64,000 nt of DNA from Brachionus rotundiformis. Its lineage: Eukaryota > Rotifera > Eurotatoria > Ploima > Brachionidae. Both the position numbers and the translations under genes were made by a program. Below the pieces are notes generated by a model. The model made no database searches, was not told the DNA's origin, and saw only the letters and a program-made list of their open reading frames with translations. Location: the NCBI GenBank assembly GCA_016802295.1, contig JAESIW010000200.1:3060431-3124430 (forward strand). The letters run 5' to 3'. Positions within the stretch are counted from its first letter, which is position 1. Each line of letters begins with the position of its first letter. Of the stretch, positions 52,941 to 64,000 are shown one piece after another.

Positions 52941-55900
52941 GAAATTTGTATCAATCGTCGAGTCCGTCCATTGCTCACCAACACACTTATTCGGGCACAT
53001 CTCAGATTGACAACGTGCAGAACCATGCCAACCAAACATCGCCAAAAATCATCCAAGTTCATCAACGAAGCAATCACTTGCCTTCTACTTGCTTTGTAAA
53101 CAAGCAAACTTTTTTCCAAGCTCATCATTCTCCAAAAATAAAGACAATTATTCATAATAGTGGATACTATGGGCAGAGTCCGTCAGAGATTGCCAAGGCG
53201 CAGGTACCCAGATCGTGCAAGCTTTCATCTTCGTCTCTGTCTTCGGGTTTTCCAAATCATGAAAGTCCGACCAACACAGAATCTAATGTTAAACCAAGCT
53301 CTATTCTAAAGACTAAAAACTCTGCTCCTCTCATTGTGTCTTCTTGCTCGTCTTCGTCAAGCTCGTCGTCGCCTTCGCCAGTTCTTAAAAATGTCCACGA
53401 GCACCAAAATGAGCGATTTTTCGATTCGAATACTTTGTACAAAAAAGAGCTTAAACAAAAGCAGCGCGACATTTTGTCCACATCGATCACCTCTGGGTGC
53501 AAGAATAGCTCCGAATTGTCACCTCAAAAAACACCCCAAGCCCAACTACAATTACAAAAGCTGCAAAATTCGCTAATGAAGCACGAACTAGAGCGACAAA
53601 TAAACGAAATGAGCCAGTCCCAGATTCAATCGACCAACTTTACCAATGACAACATAGCACAAAATCTGAGCCGTAATGAAAAAAGATCAACACTACCTCA
53701 TAACTTAAACTCCCTAAACCAGTCTACCACATCTAATAACAAAGTTTTAAATTTGTTCACCAATCTACTCAATCGGAACAAGTCTGAGCCAAACTACATA
53801 AGCATTAAAAATTTAAAAAGAGCCACATCTTCAAGTCAATTTACCAAATCAAAGCTCAATGAGTCGACTAGTCCAAAATCGGCCGACTCAAAGCTTGAGG
53901 CCAAGACTTCGCTTAGCTCTTTATTCAAACCGAACAAAAACGAGACTAAAATGCGGCGCAGCTTGGACGACGTTGCGCGATTTAATGCGCAAAATAGCTG
54001 CGAAAATGACACATTTATTAGCCTTGATAACAAAAAGTACCAAAATACGGCATTTTCGACCAAAAATAATGGTCTTATATTTTTACCTCAAAAGCAAAAT
54101 TTGGATAACTATGAAAATTTAGACAATTTAGAAAATTATGACACCGGTTCGAATCCCATTACCATGCCATCTGGTGATTCGTATTCATCTAAAGTAAGCG
54201 AGTATGCTGCCAAGCCCAGTGATGAGATACTTAAGCGTATTAATTCGTTGACCAAAAAAAGTGAAGACTCGAACGCATTTGACAATATTGTCTACAGCTA
54301 TGTGGACAATATACGCCATCATTCGAAGCGATTGTCCGAAATAAACTTGCTGAATTCGAGCGCCATTGCTGCGGCAAGTGCAGCAGCAGCTGCCGCTGTT
54401 TCTAGCTTAAATGAGCAAAATAGTATCTCGGTAAACAGTAATGCACTGTCTTGTTCATCTGGTTCAAGCTCGTCCAATTCTTTCCAATCAGGCGACACTG
54501 TTATAAACCCATACTCAAATGTGATGACACTGCGCGAGAAATTTGAGAACATTGGCTCGGAGAGTCCCAAATCGTCTCTCAAATCGGTTTCCATGAAATC
54601 AGAAGGTTTAAGTGTGAATACCAGCGTGTCCACTGGCAACAAGCATAATCTCAATTCACCGGCTCTTTCGTCGGTCTCATCCGCTTCGTCCAGATCAAGT
54701 GCCATTTCTACTTCTCTCTCATCTGGCTCATTTTCCAAAGATATGCAAATCCAGCGCACTGATTTGATCGAAGATGAGTACAAGATTGGTCAAAGTGAAA
54801 AGTGCCCAAAAAATGAGCCTGTTTCTGTCAAAAATAGAATTGTTTTTAATTACTATTATGAATTTTATAGATTTAACTTGTCGGCCGATGAGTCCGATGA
54901 TGAAAAATTTAAATCAGAATTGGAAAATATTCGAATTTTAAACCAAAAATTGATTTTAAATTATGACAAAATATTAAATGATTTTACAAATACTTTTTAT
55001 TCGAATAATGTATTTCTAAAGAATATTTTAGACCCTATTTTAGCTGACTCATTGTCAACCTATTCATCTAATTCATCATTGTTTAACTTTAAGTTTACCA
55101 TAGAGTTTTTTAAACCAATTTTAATTGCTGCCAAAATGACAATTTTGCCATCATGTTCGACCAATTTCAACACTGAGAGCTATCAAATGATTCATCAACG
55201 AGCCGAAACTCTTCTAGAAGACAAATTTTTGAAAGAAATAAATTTAAATTTGTATGAATTTAATTCAAATTCTTATGGTCAATTGCTCAATGAATTGGCG
55301 CACAGATTGAGCACAGTTGCAGATCATGAAATGAACAAGAACGATTTCGACAATTTAAAATCAAAATTAGTTCTATTTATCCTTTATAAATTGGAATATT
55401 TTAATGATGAAATCAAAATCGTGCAAAGAGCTAGTGAACTAAATGACAAACTCGGTGTAAAGGTAATTCAAGCATTTTCATATCCTTAAAAAATCTTTGA
55501 AAGAATAAAAAATAGAAATTTGATTTTAAAAATTATTGAATTGTTAGATAATATTTTGAATTGGTTTTAAAATTTATAAATAAGTGATTAGATTAGGATA
55601 AAGTGCAATTTTTCCCTTATGGGGTCATAATGAGCGTCTTTTTGAGCTCTTGTCAAGCTGATGGTTTCGATCATCCGTGGTGGGAGTTCACGATTTTTAT
55701 TTATTTACAAAAATAGAATTTTGATTTTAAAGAAATTTGGTCTTGAATACTGAAAACTAATTCATTTAATTAGATAGTTATTAATTGAAATTTTTTAAGA
55801 TTCAAAAAGACCTCGAGAATCAATCAAATATGTCTTCATTGGAAATGGAAAAATTTAAGCTTCTTGTTAATGAATCGGATGTAATTACAAGTCTTTTACT

Positions 55901-56381
55901 CAAGCTTTGTAATAAGATAGCTCAAACCGAGAATTCTATTCAAATCATGCAGTTGGTAGATTTAACTTCAAACCTAGTTAATCAAGGAGAATCTTTGGAA
56001 AGCAAATTAGCATGTGAAGAAGTAGTAAGCAAATTAACAAAAGTTAAAGTATATCTATTTATTCAATTAAATTTAAGGAGATGCTAAAGCAAGAGTTAAA
56101 TCAGATTCATCGTAAAAAAGAAGAAGCGTTGTATCTTAAGAATGGAATTGACAAGAGGGCAGTGATAGTCTTTGAATTTTTGTCAAAGTGAGTCTAAAAA
56201 TATTCAATTTTATCTTTTTTAAAAACATGTTCGAAGGTATCAAAATCGCGAGCAATTGGAAGAGTTTGAAAATTTTTTAAATTCAAAAATTATTAATGCT
56301 CTAAAACAAAGACACTTGAAGGATCATATTGAATTGGCTCAATTGCAATTAAAAGTTTTGAATGACTTAAAATTTAAATAA
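52937..56381 (+). CDS. Shroom homologue (ASD2 domain), PDZ-less
   Basis: Exons 52937-55462, 55800-56048, 56078-56187 and 56237-56381 give about 1009 aa. Roughly the first 620 residues are Ser/Asn/Gln-rich and disordered, with an Ala run (AAASAAAAAAV) and many serine clusters. The C-terminus is the helical ASD2 domain (about 820-1005). It includes LLVNESDVITSLLLKLCNKI, LTKVKEMLKQELNQIHRKKE, GIDKRAVIVFEFLSKY, EEFENFLNSKIINALKQR and DHIELAQLQLKVLNDL, matching the Shroom pattern up to the RRERVVFDIL-type core. ASD2 binds Rho kinase and drives apical actomyosin contraction in epithelia. No PDZ domain is present, as in other invertebrate Shrooms. The long first exon is noticeably richer in G and C up to about 54830 than the rest. 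Intron 1 (55463-55799) is unusually long and holds a transposon-like fragment. Confidence 0.87.
55585..55693 (-). mobile_element. Possible transposon-derived fragment inside Shroom intron 1
   Basis: Within the intron a patch of about 100 bases is much richer in G and C than its flanks. On the minus strand it is open for about 35 codons, reading RELPPRMIETISLTRAQKDA and then HYDPIREK before running into A+T-rich sequence with a stop. The composition shift and protein-like frame on the strand opposite the host gene suggest a decayed mobile-element piece. I do not recognise the family, so this is tentative. Confidence 0.35.
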
Positions 56382-57275
56382 TTTATATTTTTACATTTTT
56401 TTTGTTAGAATTATTAATTGTTTTTTTTATTTCTTTTTTAAATGATTTTTGACACTGTTTCTTTGACCTTAAGTTTCAAATGATTTTTTTTGTTTTTAAA
56501 ATCGAATTGTTTTTCAAAATTATAATCATATACATTAAAACTGAATGTCTGTATATTAGAATAATGTTTAATTTTTTTTAAATAAAATTCAATTAATTCA
56601 TTTATATCTTTTTTATTTATCCTTGAGAAATTTCTAATTAATTTTGACAATGAAATTTATATCAATACTCTGAGATTTTTATTTCAAATATTTTTTTAAT
56701 TAATCTCATTTTTATTATATATTTTATTTACAACAATAATTCAAAAAAAATATTTGGTCATGAGGCATAATTAAAAAATTCGAATCGTTTTCGACATTAT
56801 AAAATGGTTAAATCGCTTAGATATGATCAAATATTTTTAACCTAAAATTCGATGTCTTTATTTATCTATAAATCATAAATATGTAGGTATAAACAAATTT
56901 TAGATATTTTTTCGCAAATATTCTAAAATGCATCATTAGGCAATACACAATTCAATATTTTTCAATTGAACTTCACTTCGCTAAATTTCGATTAGTCTTT
57001 GGAGCATTTAAAAAGAGCCTTTAGATTAAAATTAAAAAAATAGAAAATTGATAATATTAAAAGCAGAAAATATTAAAAATTCATTCAAAAAAATTTTGAA
57101 TAATACTCTTTTATTAATTTATTAATTAATTTTAAAACATAAGATAATAGTCTTTTTAACTTATTTCATATATTTTCCTTGTATTTTTGAAAAACTAATA
57201 ATTTGTTAAGACACTTTTCAAAAAATTTTTTATTAAATAATACAAATAAAAATCTACTTGAAATTTATTCTAAAA
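56382..57275. other. Intergenic between Shroom and CDK7
   Basis: About 0.9 kb, A+T-rich. It must include the 3' end of Shroom and the CDK7 promoter. A 70-codon minus-strand frame at 56438-56650 has no recognisable features and is Lys/Asn/Ile-rich as expected by chance here. Nothing else seen. Confidence 0.5.
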
Positions 57276-58734
57276 ATGCAAATCGAAAAGTCAAAGCGAT
57301 ATGAAAAACTAAATTTTTTGGGCGAAGGTCAGTTTGCTACAGTTTATAAAGCCAGAGATAGAGAAACTGGAATAATTGTAGCTATTAAAAAGGTGAATTA
57401 AATTAAGCTATTCGATTCTTCTGAAAATTATTAGAATTTTCAAATACTCAGATAAAATTCGGAAATCGGGTTGAGGCTGCTGATGGAATTAATCGAACTG
57501 CATTAAGAGAAATAAAACTTTTAAAAGAGATTGGACATATCAATATAATAAAAGTAATGATGAAATATTTTGTTGATTTTGTTTAAAAAAATTTAATAAA
57601 AGTTGTACGACGTATTTGGTCAAGGATCAAATATTAGCTTAGTCTATGATTTCATGGTAACTGATCTAGAGGAAATTATTCGAGATCGTGAGAACATAGT
57701 CCTTACTCCAGCTGATATAAAGTCATTTATGATAATGATGCTTTGTGGTCTTGAATACTTACATGCCAATTGGATTCTGCACAGGGTACCAAAAAACAAT
57801 AACAATACAAAATTCCTAATTTTGATAATTTAGGATTTAAAACCCAACAATTTGTTAATGGATGAGAGGGGTGTTCTTAAAATAGGTGATTTTGGTCTTG
57901 CAAAATATTATGGCTCTCCGAATAGAGAAATGACTCATCAAGTTGTAACCAGATGGTATAGAGCACCAGAACTCCTATTTGGATCAAAAATTTACGCAAC
58001 TGCAATAGACATATGGGTAAATGTTTGAATTAATTTTTTGCATTCTTAATCAAACTTTTCCAAAGGCAATCGGATGTATTTTTGCCGAATTACTACGCAG
58101 AGTAATTTTAAATTAGCTTATTAAAACTTTTAATAACTTGAAGTTGGAATAAAAATATTTTAAAAAGGAGCCATTACTACCAGGAAATACGGATCTGGAC
58201 CAGTTAGTTAGAATATTTGACATATTCGGAACTCCAAATGAGACTAATTGGCCGGTAAACATTACTAATTAAAATTGTTTTATCTTAAATTGAATGAAAT
58301 AGAACGCAAATCTGCTACCAGATTTTGTTGAGTTTAAACCTTGCTATCCAAAACCATTAAAAATGATCTTTAGTGCGGCAACCCCGGATGTCATATTTGT
58401 TCTCGAACAAATGCTTCTTTTGAATCCTTTAAAGCGAACTACCTGTAAAGAAGTATTTGATATAAAATAATTTTTTAAATCAAATTAAATAATTAATCTT
58501 TTAAAGGCTTTATCAATGCCGTATTTTAGTAATGCCCCTGGACCTTCTGCTCCAGAAGATTTGCCTCAGCCACAAAGTGTTATGGATCGTATAAAAAATA
58601 AATCTGATGCTTTATCAAGAAATCCGTCTAAAAGAAAATTATCAGATGAGACTACAAGTTTGTGTTTATTTAAATTAATTTAGAAATAAAAATAAATTAT
58701 TATTTAAGGTCTAAAAAAACGATTAAATTTTTGA
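57276..58734 (+). CDS. CDK7: CDK7: CDK-activating and TFIIH kinase
   Basis: Nine exons: 57276-57392, 57452-57553, 57603-57785, 57834-58016, 58066-58101, 58168-58254, 58303-58452, 58507-58657 and 58709-58734; about 344 aa (human 346). Glycine loop [14 protein letters not shown], catalytic lysine in VAIKKIKFGN, and the cyclin-binding helix [14 protein letters not shown] are present. The catalytic loop HRDLKPNN is formed across the 57785/57834 junction. The DFG is in KIGDFGLAK. The activation segment [19 protein letters not shown] holds both phosphorylation sites known in CDK7 (the Ser of SPNR and the Thr of VVTRW). The tail ends LKKRLNF, comparable to the human PKKLIF end. CDK7 with cyclin H and MAT1 phosphorylates cell-cycle CDKs and the RNA polymerase II tail. 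Exon 5 is only 36 nt. Tail-to-tail with PYM, about 180 bp apart. Confidence 0.97.
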
Positions 58735-58913
58735 TCTAATCTTATCATCATTTAATAAATTCATTTAGTTGTATATTCATAAAATCTTTATTTTAAATAT
58801 TTATTTTTATTCAAAAGACGACAATTAATTGCTACGAGAAATTTTTTTAATATTATTAAAAATTAAATTAAAATCTTTATTTAAAAATAAAAGTTGAATA
58901 AATTACAAAAGTT

Positions 58914-59576
58914 TTATATTTCACCCAGATCTTCTAATTCTTTGATAATATTATCTTTTCGCTTAACTTTTTCCAATTGTCCTAGTTCAACTGACTGATT
59001 GTCATTTACTTTTTCCTCAATTTGCTCAATTTCTCTTAGAGTTTTTTTTAATTTACGGATTTTTTTTTGTCTGATATCAGCCTCGATTTGTTCAGGTGTA
59101 ATTTTATCAGATATTTTAATCTCGTTCAATTTTTTGCTCAATTCCAATGATTTGTCGGGCTTTTTGGATTTTTCCTTCTGCTCACGCTCCAAATCATCAA
59201 CAAATACAGCTCCGGGAATCTTTTTCTTGATCTTCTCTTTTTGCTTAGCAATTTGAGTTCCTTTAGATTCATACCTAAAATATTTACTTTACCAAAACCC
59301 ATTCGGAAATTTAATTTAAAATTACAATGGAACCTTTTCAGCAAAGTTTAAAAACTAGTAATAGATTAATAAGATTTACTTCTTCTTGAGGAATATAGCC
59401 TTGTTTTACTTTAATTGGTTTTCGCCAAGTTCCATCTGGTCTTTTGCTCGCAGGAATAAATATTTCTCCTTTGATTTTTTTTATTAATACAATTTTTTAT
59501 CCAATTTCAATTCTTTACCAGTAACCGCATCTTTGACGACATTTTCTCGTAACAGATTAGAAGACGACTCTGCCAT
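58914..59576 (-). CDS. PYM1: PYM (partner of Y14 and Mago), exon-junction-complex disassembly factor
   Basis: Minus-strand exons 59576-59519, 59468-59380, 59333-59326 (an 8-nt microexon) and 59274-58914 give about 171 aa (human about 204). The N-terminal WIBG/PYM domain reads [20 protein letters not shown] then QGYIPQEE, and continues across the microexon as VPLYESKG. The middle is Lys-rich ([15 protein letters not shown]). The C-terminus is a helical segment ([18 protein letters not shown], then [10 protein letters not shown]) matching the end of the human protein. The N-terminal domain binds the Mago-Y14 heterodimer and the C-terminal part associates with the small ribosomal subunit, removing exon junction complexes during translation. 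Without the 8-nt exon the flanking exons do not join in frame (a stop results), so it is required by the reading phase. Confidence 0.9.
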
Positions 59577-60887
59577 ATTTATGATTTATTAATAAAGAAT
59601 TTGAAATTTTATTTTGTCAATATAACTATATGAAGATCAAAATTTATAGATGAAGCCGAATTTTTTTTCTTTCAAATAATAGTTTCAAAATTTTCATATT
59701 TTTTTGTAAAATGAACAGTTATTTTTTATTTAATTTTTAAGTCATTAAATTAAATATGTTTATTCTCAGGAATTGATGTTTTGATTTATTGTTGTTTAAA
59801 TAAAAAATTAATATTTTGAATTTATTTTAATTAACTAATAACCAAGATAAACAAAAACTATACATATATAAGAAGAAAATTTAATTAAATTAAAAATTAA
59901 ATCAATTGTTATTTTTTTAGTTCTAAGGAATAATTATTTTTATTCGCTTTAAAGAAAAAAATTTCAATAAACACCACTATATAAAAAATATATAATTAAA
60001 AAATAAATTAATCATGTAAATGGACTTAAATTTCTAATTTTCAATTATAATCAAATTATTAGATTTGTTCTCATTATTTATTTTTAGAATAAATTTTTAT
60101 TTAAAAATTCTTTGTTTAATTTTAATTTTTCTTGTTTTTCCAGATAATTTAGTGAAAGCTTATTTAGAAAAGTTGGCTTATGTTAATCAACATGTTTATT
60201 TTTAAATATAAAAAACCTAGAAAAATTTCATTTGGATTTTGTTGATATAAACTCGGAAAGACTTTCTTTTCCAGCTTGAATGTAAATTCCAGACAAATTA
60301 TACCTGTTAAATTAAAAAACAAACAAGTTTTTTTTATCTTTGGCTGCATTTATAAACCAATTTAAAAACTCATTTTATTATCTTGAATTTAACGCATCAT
60401 TAATCTTTTAGTTAATTATGAATTATAACAAACAAAAAGTTTCAAAAGCTTCGCAGTTTAATAATTAAACTGATTCTCAATTAAAATTTGATAATTGAAG
60501 TTTATTAAGTTTAATAAAAAGCAACTATTAAAGCCATAGGAACATAAATACTAATTAGTTTGCTTTTGATTAATTTATTGGGTTTTGTAAACATTTTTAC
60601 ATTAATTTACAATTAAAATTTTTGATCAAATTAAAACTTGTTGAAAAAAAAAGATTTTAAAAGACCATTTTTTAATCAAAGTGAATAGACTTTAAACCAA
60701 GAAATAAAACTACAAATTAAAACATAAAAAATATAGAATATAAAAACACGGCCATGTATGCTAACTCGATGTTCTAATTTATTTTCAAGAGAATATCCTT
60801 AATTAAACATCTTATTTTAAAAAAACTAAATTGAAAATCTCAGTCTGACTTCATAGCTGTTCAACCTGGACACAGAAAAAGCGTGCT
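59577..60887. other. Intergenic between PYM and the FoxL2-like gene
   Basis: About 1.3 kb, upstream of PYM and downstream of the forkhead gene; both are on the minus strand. Very A+T-rich. It should hold the PYM promoter and the forkhead 3' UTR. A 61-codon frame near 60164-60349 has no recognisable domain. Confidence 0.5.
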
Positions 60888-62135
60888 TCATTTGCTTTGA
60901 CTGGATTGCTGTGCTTGATTAAATTGCTGCTGTTGAATTAAATTGAAATTTTGAAACTGATTTTGGTACTGTAATTGCTGCTGTTGTTGGAACATAGCAG
61001 CCAGTTCAGCCATTCTCGCTTTAATGTCATTTTGTGAATTAACAGGATTATTGAGTAAATTGAATCCAACACCGGCATTTGGAATACTGAGACCCATAGG
61101 GTTAGGCTGGCTAGCAGCAGCTAGAGCCGCAGCAGCATACAATGATTCAAGAGGGCGAGAGAGCAAGGCCATGGCCGACGCTGGATCCAATTGACTCTGT
61201 GGCTGTTGAAGGGCTAAATATGGATTGAATAAGTTAAGGCTTGGATTGAAATAATTCATGGGCCCGAGTTGAGCTAGAGCTTGTTGTTTAAGATGTACAA
61301 GTGGATCTACTGATGGATTCATTTGGTTTGGTCTAGTTGCACCTGTGGTGGAAGATGTGGATGTGTTCGATGACGCGGAAGACGTCGACAACGACGGCGA
61401 CGAAGTTCGATGAGTATTGACACTGGCTTTTGGCTTGTTGTCTACTTTTTTATTTACATCTGGCATCGGTGGTGGTAATATGCAGCTGGCTGAATTATGC
61501 TCATTAGGTGTACTCTTTTTTACCACTCTTCGTCTGCGTTTGTAATTGATCAAATTGTCCGAGAACATTTCATAGCAATTTGGATCTATGGTCCAATAGC
61601 AGCCCTTCCTATCTGAGCAACCGCTTGCCTTAGAGCCATTATCATTCATAGCTGTCAAGGTGGAACTTCGGGGAAACTTTATAAAACACTCATTTAAGCT
61701 GAGATTGTGACGAATACTATTTTGCCAGCCTTTTTTATTCTTTTCGTAATACGGAAACTGTTTACATATGTACTCATAGATCTCACTAAGGGTCAAGCGT
61801 TTCATGGGTGAGCTTTTAATGGCCATGCCAATTAAAGTAACATACGAATATGGAGGTTTTTTGGCATATACATCAGAATCTTCACTGTTCTTTGGATTTT
61901 TGATGTTTGGCGAAAGAGAGGCCGTCGAGGAAGCGGATGATGTTGATAAATAGTTATTGCTTACGTCATTTGTGTCATTCTCGAGGTTGTCCTCGGCGGT
62001 CTTTAGGCGCTTTCTCTTCAATTCGAGCTCCTCGTCTTCGTCGTAGCTCGCATAACTACTGCTAGAGGTCCGGGTTCGATTAGACTCGGTGCGCTGCTGT
62101 CCAGCTGAGCCCCGAATAGACTCTGATTTTTGCAT
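60888..62135 (-). CDS. Forkhead transcription factor, FoxL2-like
   Basis: An intronless 415-codon frame. The forkhead domain spans about residues 92-205 and starts [18 protein letters not shown]. Recognition helix 3 lies in [20 protein letters not shown] followed by ECFIKFPR. The stretch [20 protein letters not shown] is characteristic of FoxL2 among Fox families; FoxF and FoxD differ here. After the domain comes the basic KRRRRVVKK. Wing 1 is unusual: about 17 extra residues ([17 protein letters not shown]) sit between FPR and [12 protein letters not shown], where FoxL2 normally has a short glycine-rich loop. The N-terminus is Ser-rich and acidic. The C-terminus is Ser/Thr/Pro-rich with an Ala patch and a Gln/Asn-rich end. 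FoxL2 proteins act in ovary and germline-support tissue in vertebrates; the role here is unknown. The gene symbol is left empty because family placement rests on inspection only. Confidence 0.85.
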   Translation of the reverse strand: MQKSESIRGSAGQQRTESNRTRTSSSSYASYDEDEELELKRKRLKTAEDNLENDTNDVSNNYLSTSSASSTASLSPNIKNPKNSEDSDVYAKKPPYSYVTLIGMAIKSSPMKRLTLSEIYEYICKQFPYYEKNKKGWQNSIRHNLSLNECFIKFPRSSTLTAMNDNGSKASGCSDRKGCYWTIDPNCYEMFSDNLINYKRRRRVVKKSTPNEHNSASCILPPPMPDVNKKVDNKPKASVNTHRTSSPSLSTSSASSNTSTSSTTGATRPNQMNPSVDPLVHLKQQALAQLGPMNYFNPSLNLFNPYLALQQPQSQLDPASAMALLSRPLESLYAAAALAAASQPNPMGLSIPNAGVGFNLLNNPVNSQNDIKARMAELAAMFQQQQQLQYQNQFQNFNLIQQQQFNQAQQSSQSK

Positions 62136-64000
62136 TTTTTTTTGTTTTTTGTTTTTTTAATTTTAAATTAAAAACAAGCAAACTTAAATTATTTCTTTGG
62201 AATAAAAGATCTAAATTTAATTTTTTTTCTAATTAAAAAAAATATATTTTAAATTTGAAGCGAGCGTAATCATAATAAAAAAATATATATAGTTTGTTTT
62301 TAATGTCAGGATAGAGAAGCTAAACAAAACTAAGCAAATGAAAAGAAAAACAACTGAGTCAAAAAAAAATATGAAGAAAAAGTCTAATTCAAGTTTAAGT
62401 TTGTTGCAAAATTTAATCAAAAGAGACTCCGAGAGCGAGCGAGAGGGAGACAGTGAAGAAACGCGCTATTAATTAAATAATTTTAATTGAATTTTGCTTA
62501 ACTTTAGATATGTCCAAATACAACCAACTTTGAACGGCCTAATGCGCTTTCATTTAGCAGATTGTATTTAAATCTTGTGTAGAGAGAAATTAAATTAAAA
62601 AATAAAAAATAATTTTAACAATTTATAAATAAATTATTTATCTAAAAAGACTAAATTTAAGTGTTTATAAATTAAAAAGAGTCTTTTCTTTCAATGCAGG
62701 TATTTAGAACCAGCCAAAAACCGGCTAGTGCTGAAACTAAAAGTAAAAGAATGACGAGCTAAATTTTAAACAAACAATTTAATATGTTTAAATCAATAAT
62801 GACTAAATTAGAAGATGGAATGACATAAATGAAGTAATATTTTTAGTATAAGTCAAGTGTGTTTATAAAGCTTAAGTTTAATGCTGAGCGACACGTTTGA
62901 GTCGTATAAACTAATATAAAGAAAATTTAATAAATATTTTTTGTTTTTAATAAATTAATAACTAACACTTTCTTCAATTTTTACAAACAACTCTAAATCG
63001 AATTCTAGACTCGTTTAAATATTTATTATATGTATAAAATACTTTAGCTCATACTTAAAGCTTCAAAATTAAGATTTCAAATTTTGAAATATTTAATATT
63101 TGTTTTTGTTTTTTAACTTCAATTAAAAGACAAACTCTATTTTGATATATTTTTCACAACAACAACAATAACAAAAACACAAAATGTAGTTTTAATCAAA
63201 CACACTCGAGAGAAAATATGAAATAAACTCGAGAAAAATATCCACGGCAACTAATTTTTTCTTATTTTTTTTTGGCTAAACCAAGACTACTAGAACGACA
63301 ATAAAAACAAAAATTAATTAGCTGGTCGTTTGCTATTAATTGATTTCAAAATATTTTACTTGACCCTCTCCAAGTTTCCTCTATGTTCCAATTGTCCGCT
63401 ACATTATCTCCACTCTAAAAATAATCCTTAACCCAAAATTAAATTTTATGACTTATTTGATTAACTTATCACAGAAATCTGACTTTGCAAGGCCAAATTT
63501 TAGATAAGTATTGAATTGAAAAATATTAGAAAAAAATTTAGATACTTTGAAAAAGTCACCTATAAATGCCAGAAAAATAAAACAAATTTCAAGATCGTAC
63601 GATGTAAAATTAGACATTCGCTAATACCTTATACCATGTTGAATATATGTAGGATAACTTGTTTGCCAATGGTTTAGCTTAGTGTTACTTGATATGAATT
63701 GAATATAAACATAGGCAAATATCTGAAGACGATTTAAGTAATTAATATTTACACTAAAATGAAACTTTCTATTTTAAATTTTCTAAATAACATTTAAATG
63801 AAAAAAAAAATACCTGCAATTACCTTGAGAGTTTGGTATATTTAGAATATGGTAAACATGCTAAAATAATGAAATTGGCCTTAAACAAACAAACAATAAT
63901 TAATTTTCATGTTGTTTGGACTTGGACGGAATCGACCGAGTTGAAATGAAATTTTTTTTTAAAACAAAAAATAGAACTAAAAATAACAATTCTTATATTT
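62136..64000. promoter_or_regulatory. Upstream region of the FoxL2-like gene
   Basis: About 1.9 kb of A+T-rich DNA 5' of the forkhead gene, running to the window edge. No coding region is seen. A purine tract of GAG/GCGAG words at 62422-62459 stands out against the background and could be a GAGA-type or CT-rich core-promoter/5' UTR element on the minus strand. The rest shows nothing I can name. Confidence 0.35.

Noticed and set aside
53257..54783. Several 75-154 codon frames antisense or out of frame within the long Shroom exon
   Set aside because: Shadows of the serine- and alanine-rich codons of the real gene.
54828..54871. Intron-like A+T-rich segment inside Shroom exon 1 ending in TTTTATAG
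   Set aside because: It is 44 nt long, its removal would shift the frame straight into a stop, and the donor would be a weak GTCAAA. It is kept as coding.
56438..56650. 70-codon minus-strand frame downstream of Shroom
   Set aside because: Low-complexity Lys/Asn/Ile composition with no homology recognised; more likely 3' UTR or spacer.

Overview
The window is animal (metazoan) nuclear DNA. It is very A+T-rich, and its genes are interrupted by many short introns, mostly 45-60 bp with GT..AG ends. It contains clear one-to-one relatives of animal genes (C2CD3, SNX25, a voltage-sensing phosphatase, a TRPC channel, Shroom, CDK7, PYM, FoxL2). Base composition, intron size and a small LEA-like (seed-maturation type) protein suggest a rotifer, most likely a monogonont such as Brachionus. 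That placement is an inference, not something I could test.

Layout. At 71-1678 (+) lies a TRMT9B-type methyltransferase. At 3309-4475 (+) is DNAJC22 (TM2 plus J domain), tail-to-tail with a ten-exon C2CD3 at 11228-4687 (-). SNX25 (12426-16732, +; PXA-RGS-PX-nexin C) diverges from C2CD3 and is tail-to-tail with a voltage-sensing phosphatase (19770-16930, -). A TRPC4/5-like cation channel follows (26909-21849, -). Then come about 9 kb without a convincing gene, holding an assembly gap (29809-30329) flanked by 229-bp direct repeats. An intronless SLC34-type sodium/phosphate transporter (37839-35986, -) diverges from a RING-less TRIM-NHL-type gene (39561-42173, +). Two very small genes follow on the minus strand: an SMP/LEA-like protein (42935-42720) and a Cys/His-rich repeat protein (43565-43242). 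A second 9.4-kb gene-poor stretch carries a 5'-truncated LINE fragment at 48681-48978. The right end has Shroom (52937-56381, +), CDK7 (57276-58734, +), PYM (59576-58914, -) and an intronless FoxL2-like gene (62135-60888, -).

The neighbours do not form a pathway; this is ordinary eukaryotic synteny. Shared themes are centriole/cytoskeleton (C2CD3, Shroom), phosphoinositides and calcium (voltage-sensing phosphatase, TRPC, SNX25) and gene expression (CDK7, PYM, FoxL2, TRMT9B).

Exon coordinates were worked out by hand from splice sites, reading phase and recognised homology. Every model listed keeps an open frame from start to stop. The most notable points are an 8-nt microexon in PYM, loss of both QSSS signatures in the SLC34 protein, the SMP/LEA-like and Cys/His-rich small genes, and the two transposon-like fragments. 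I found no convincing undescribed multi-gene system.
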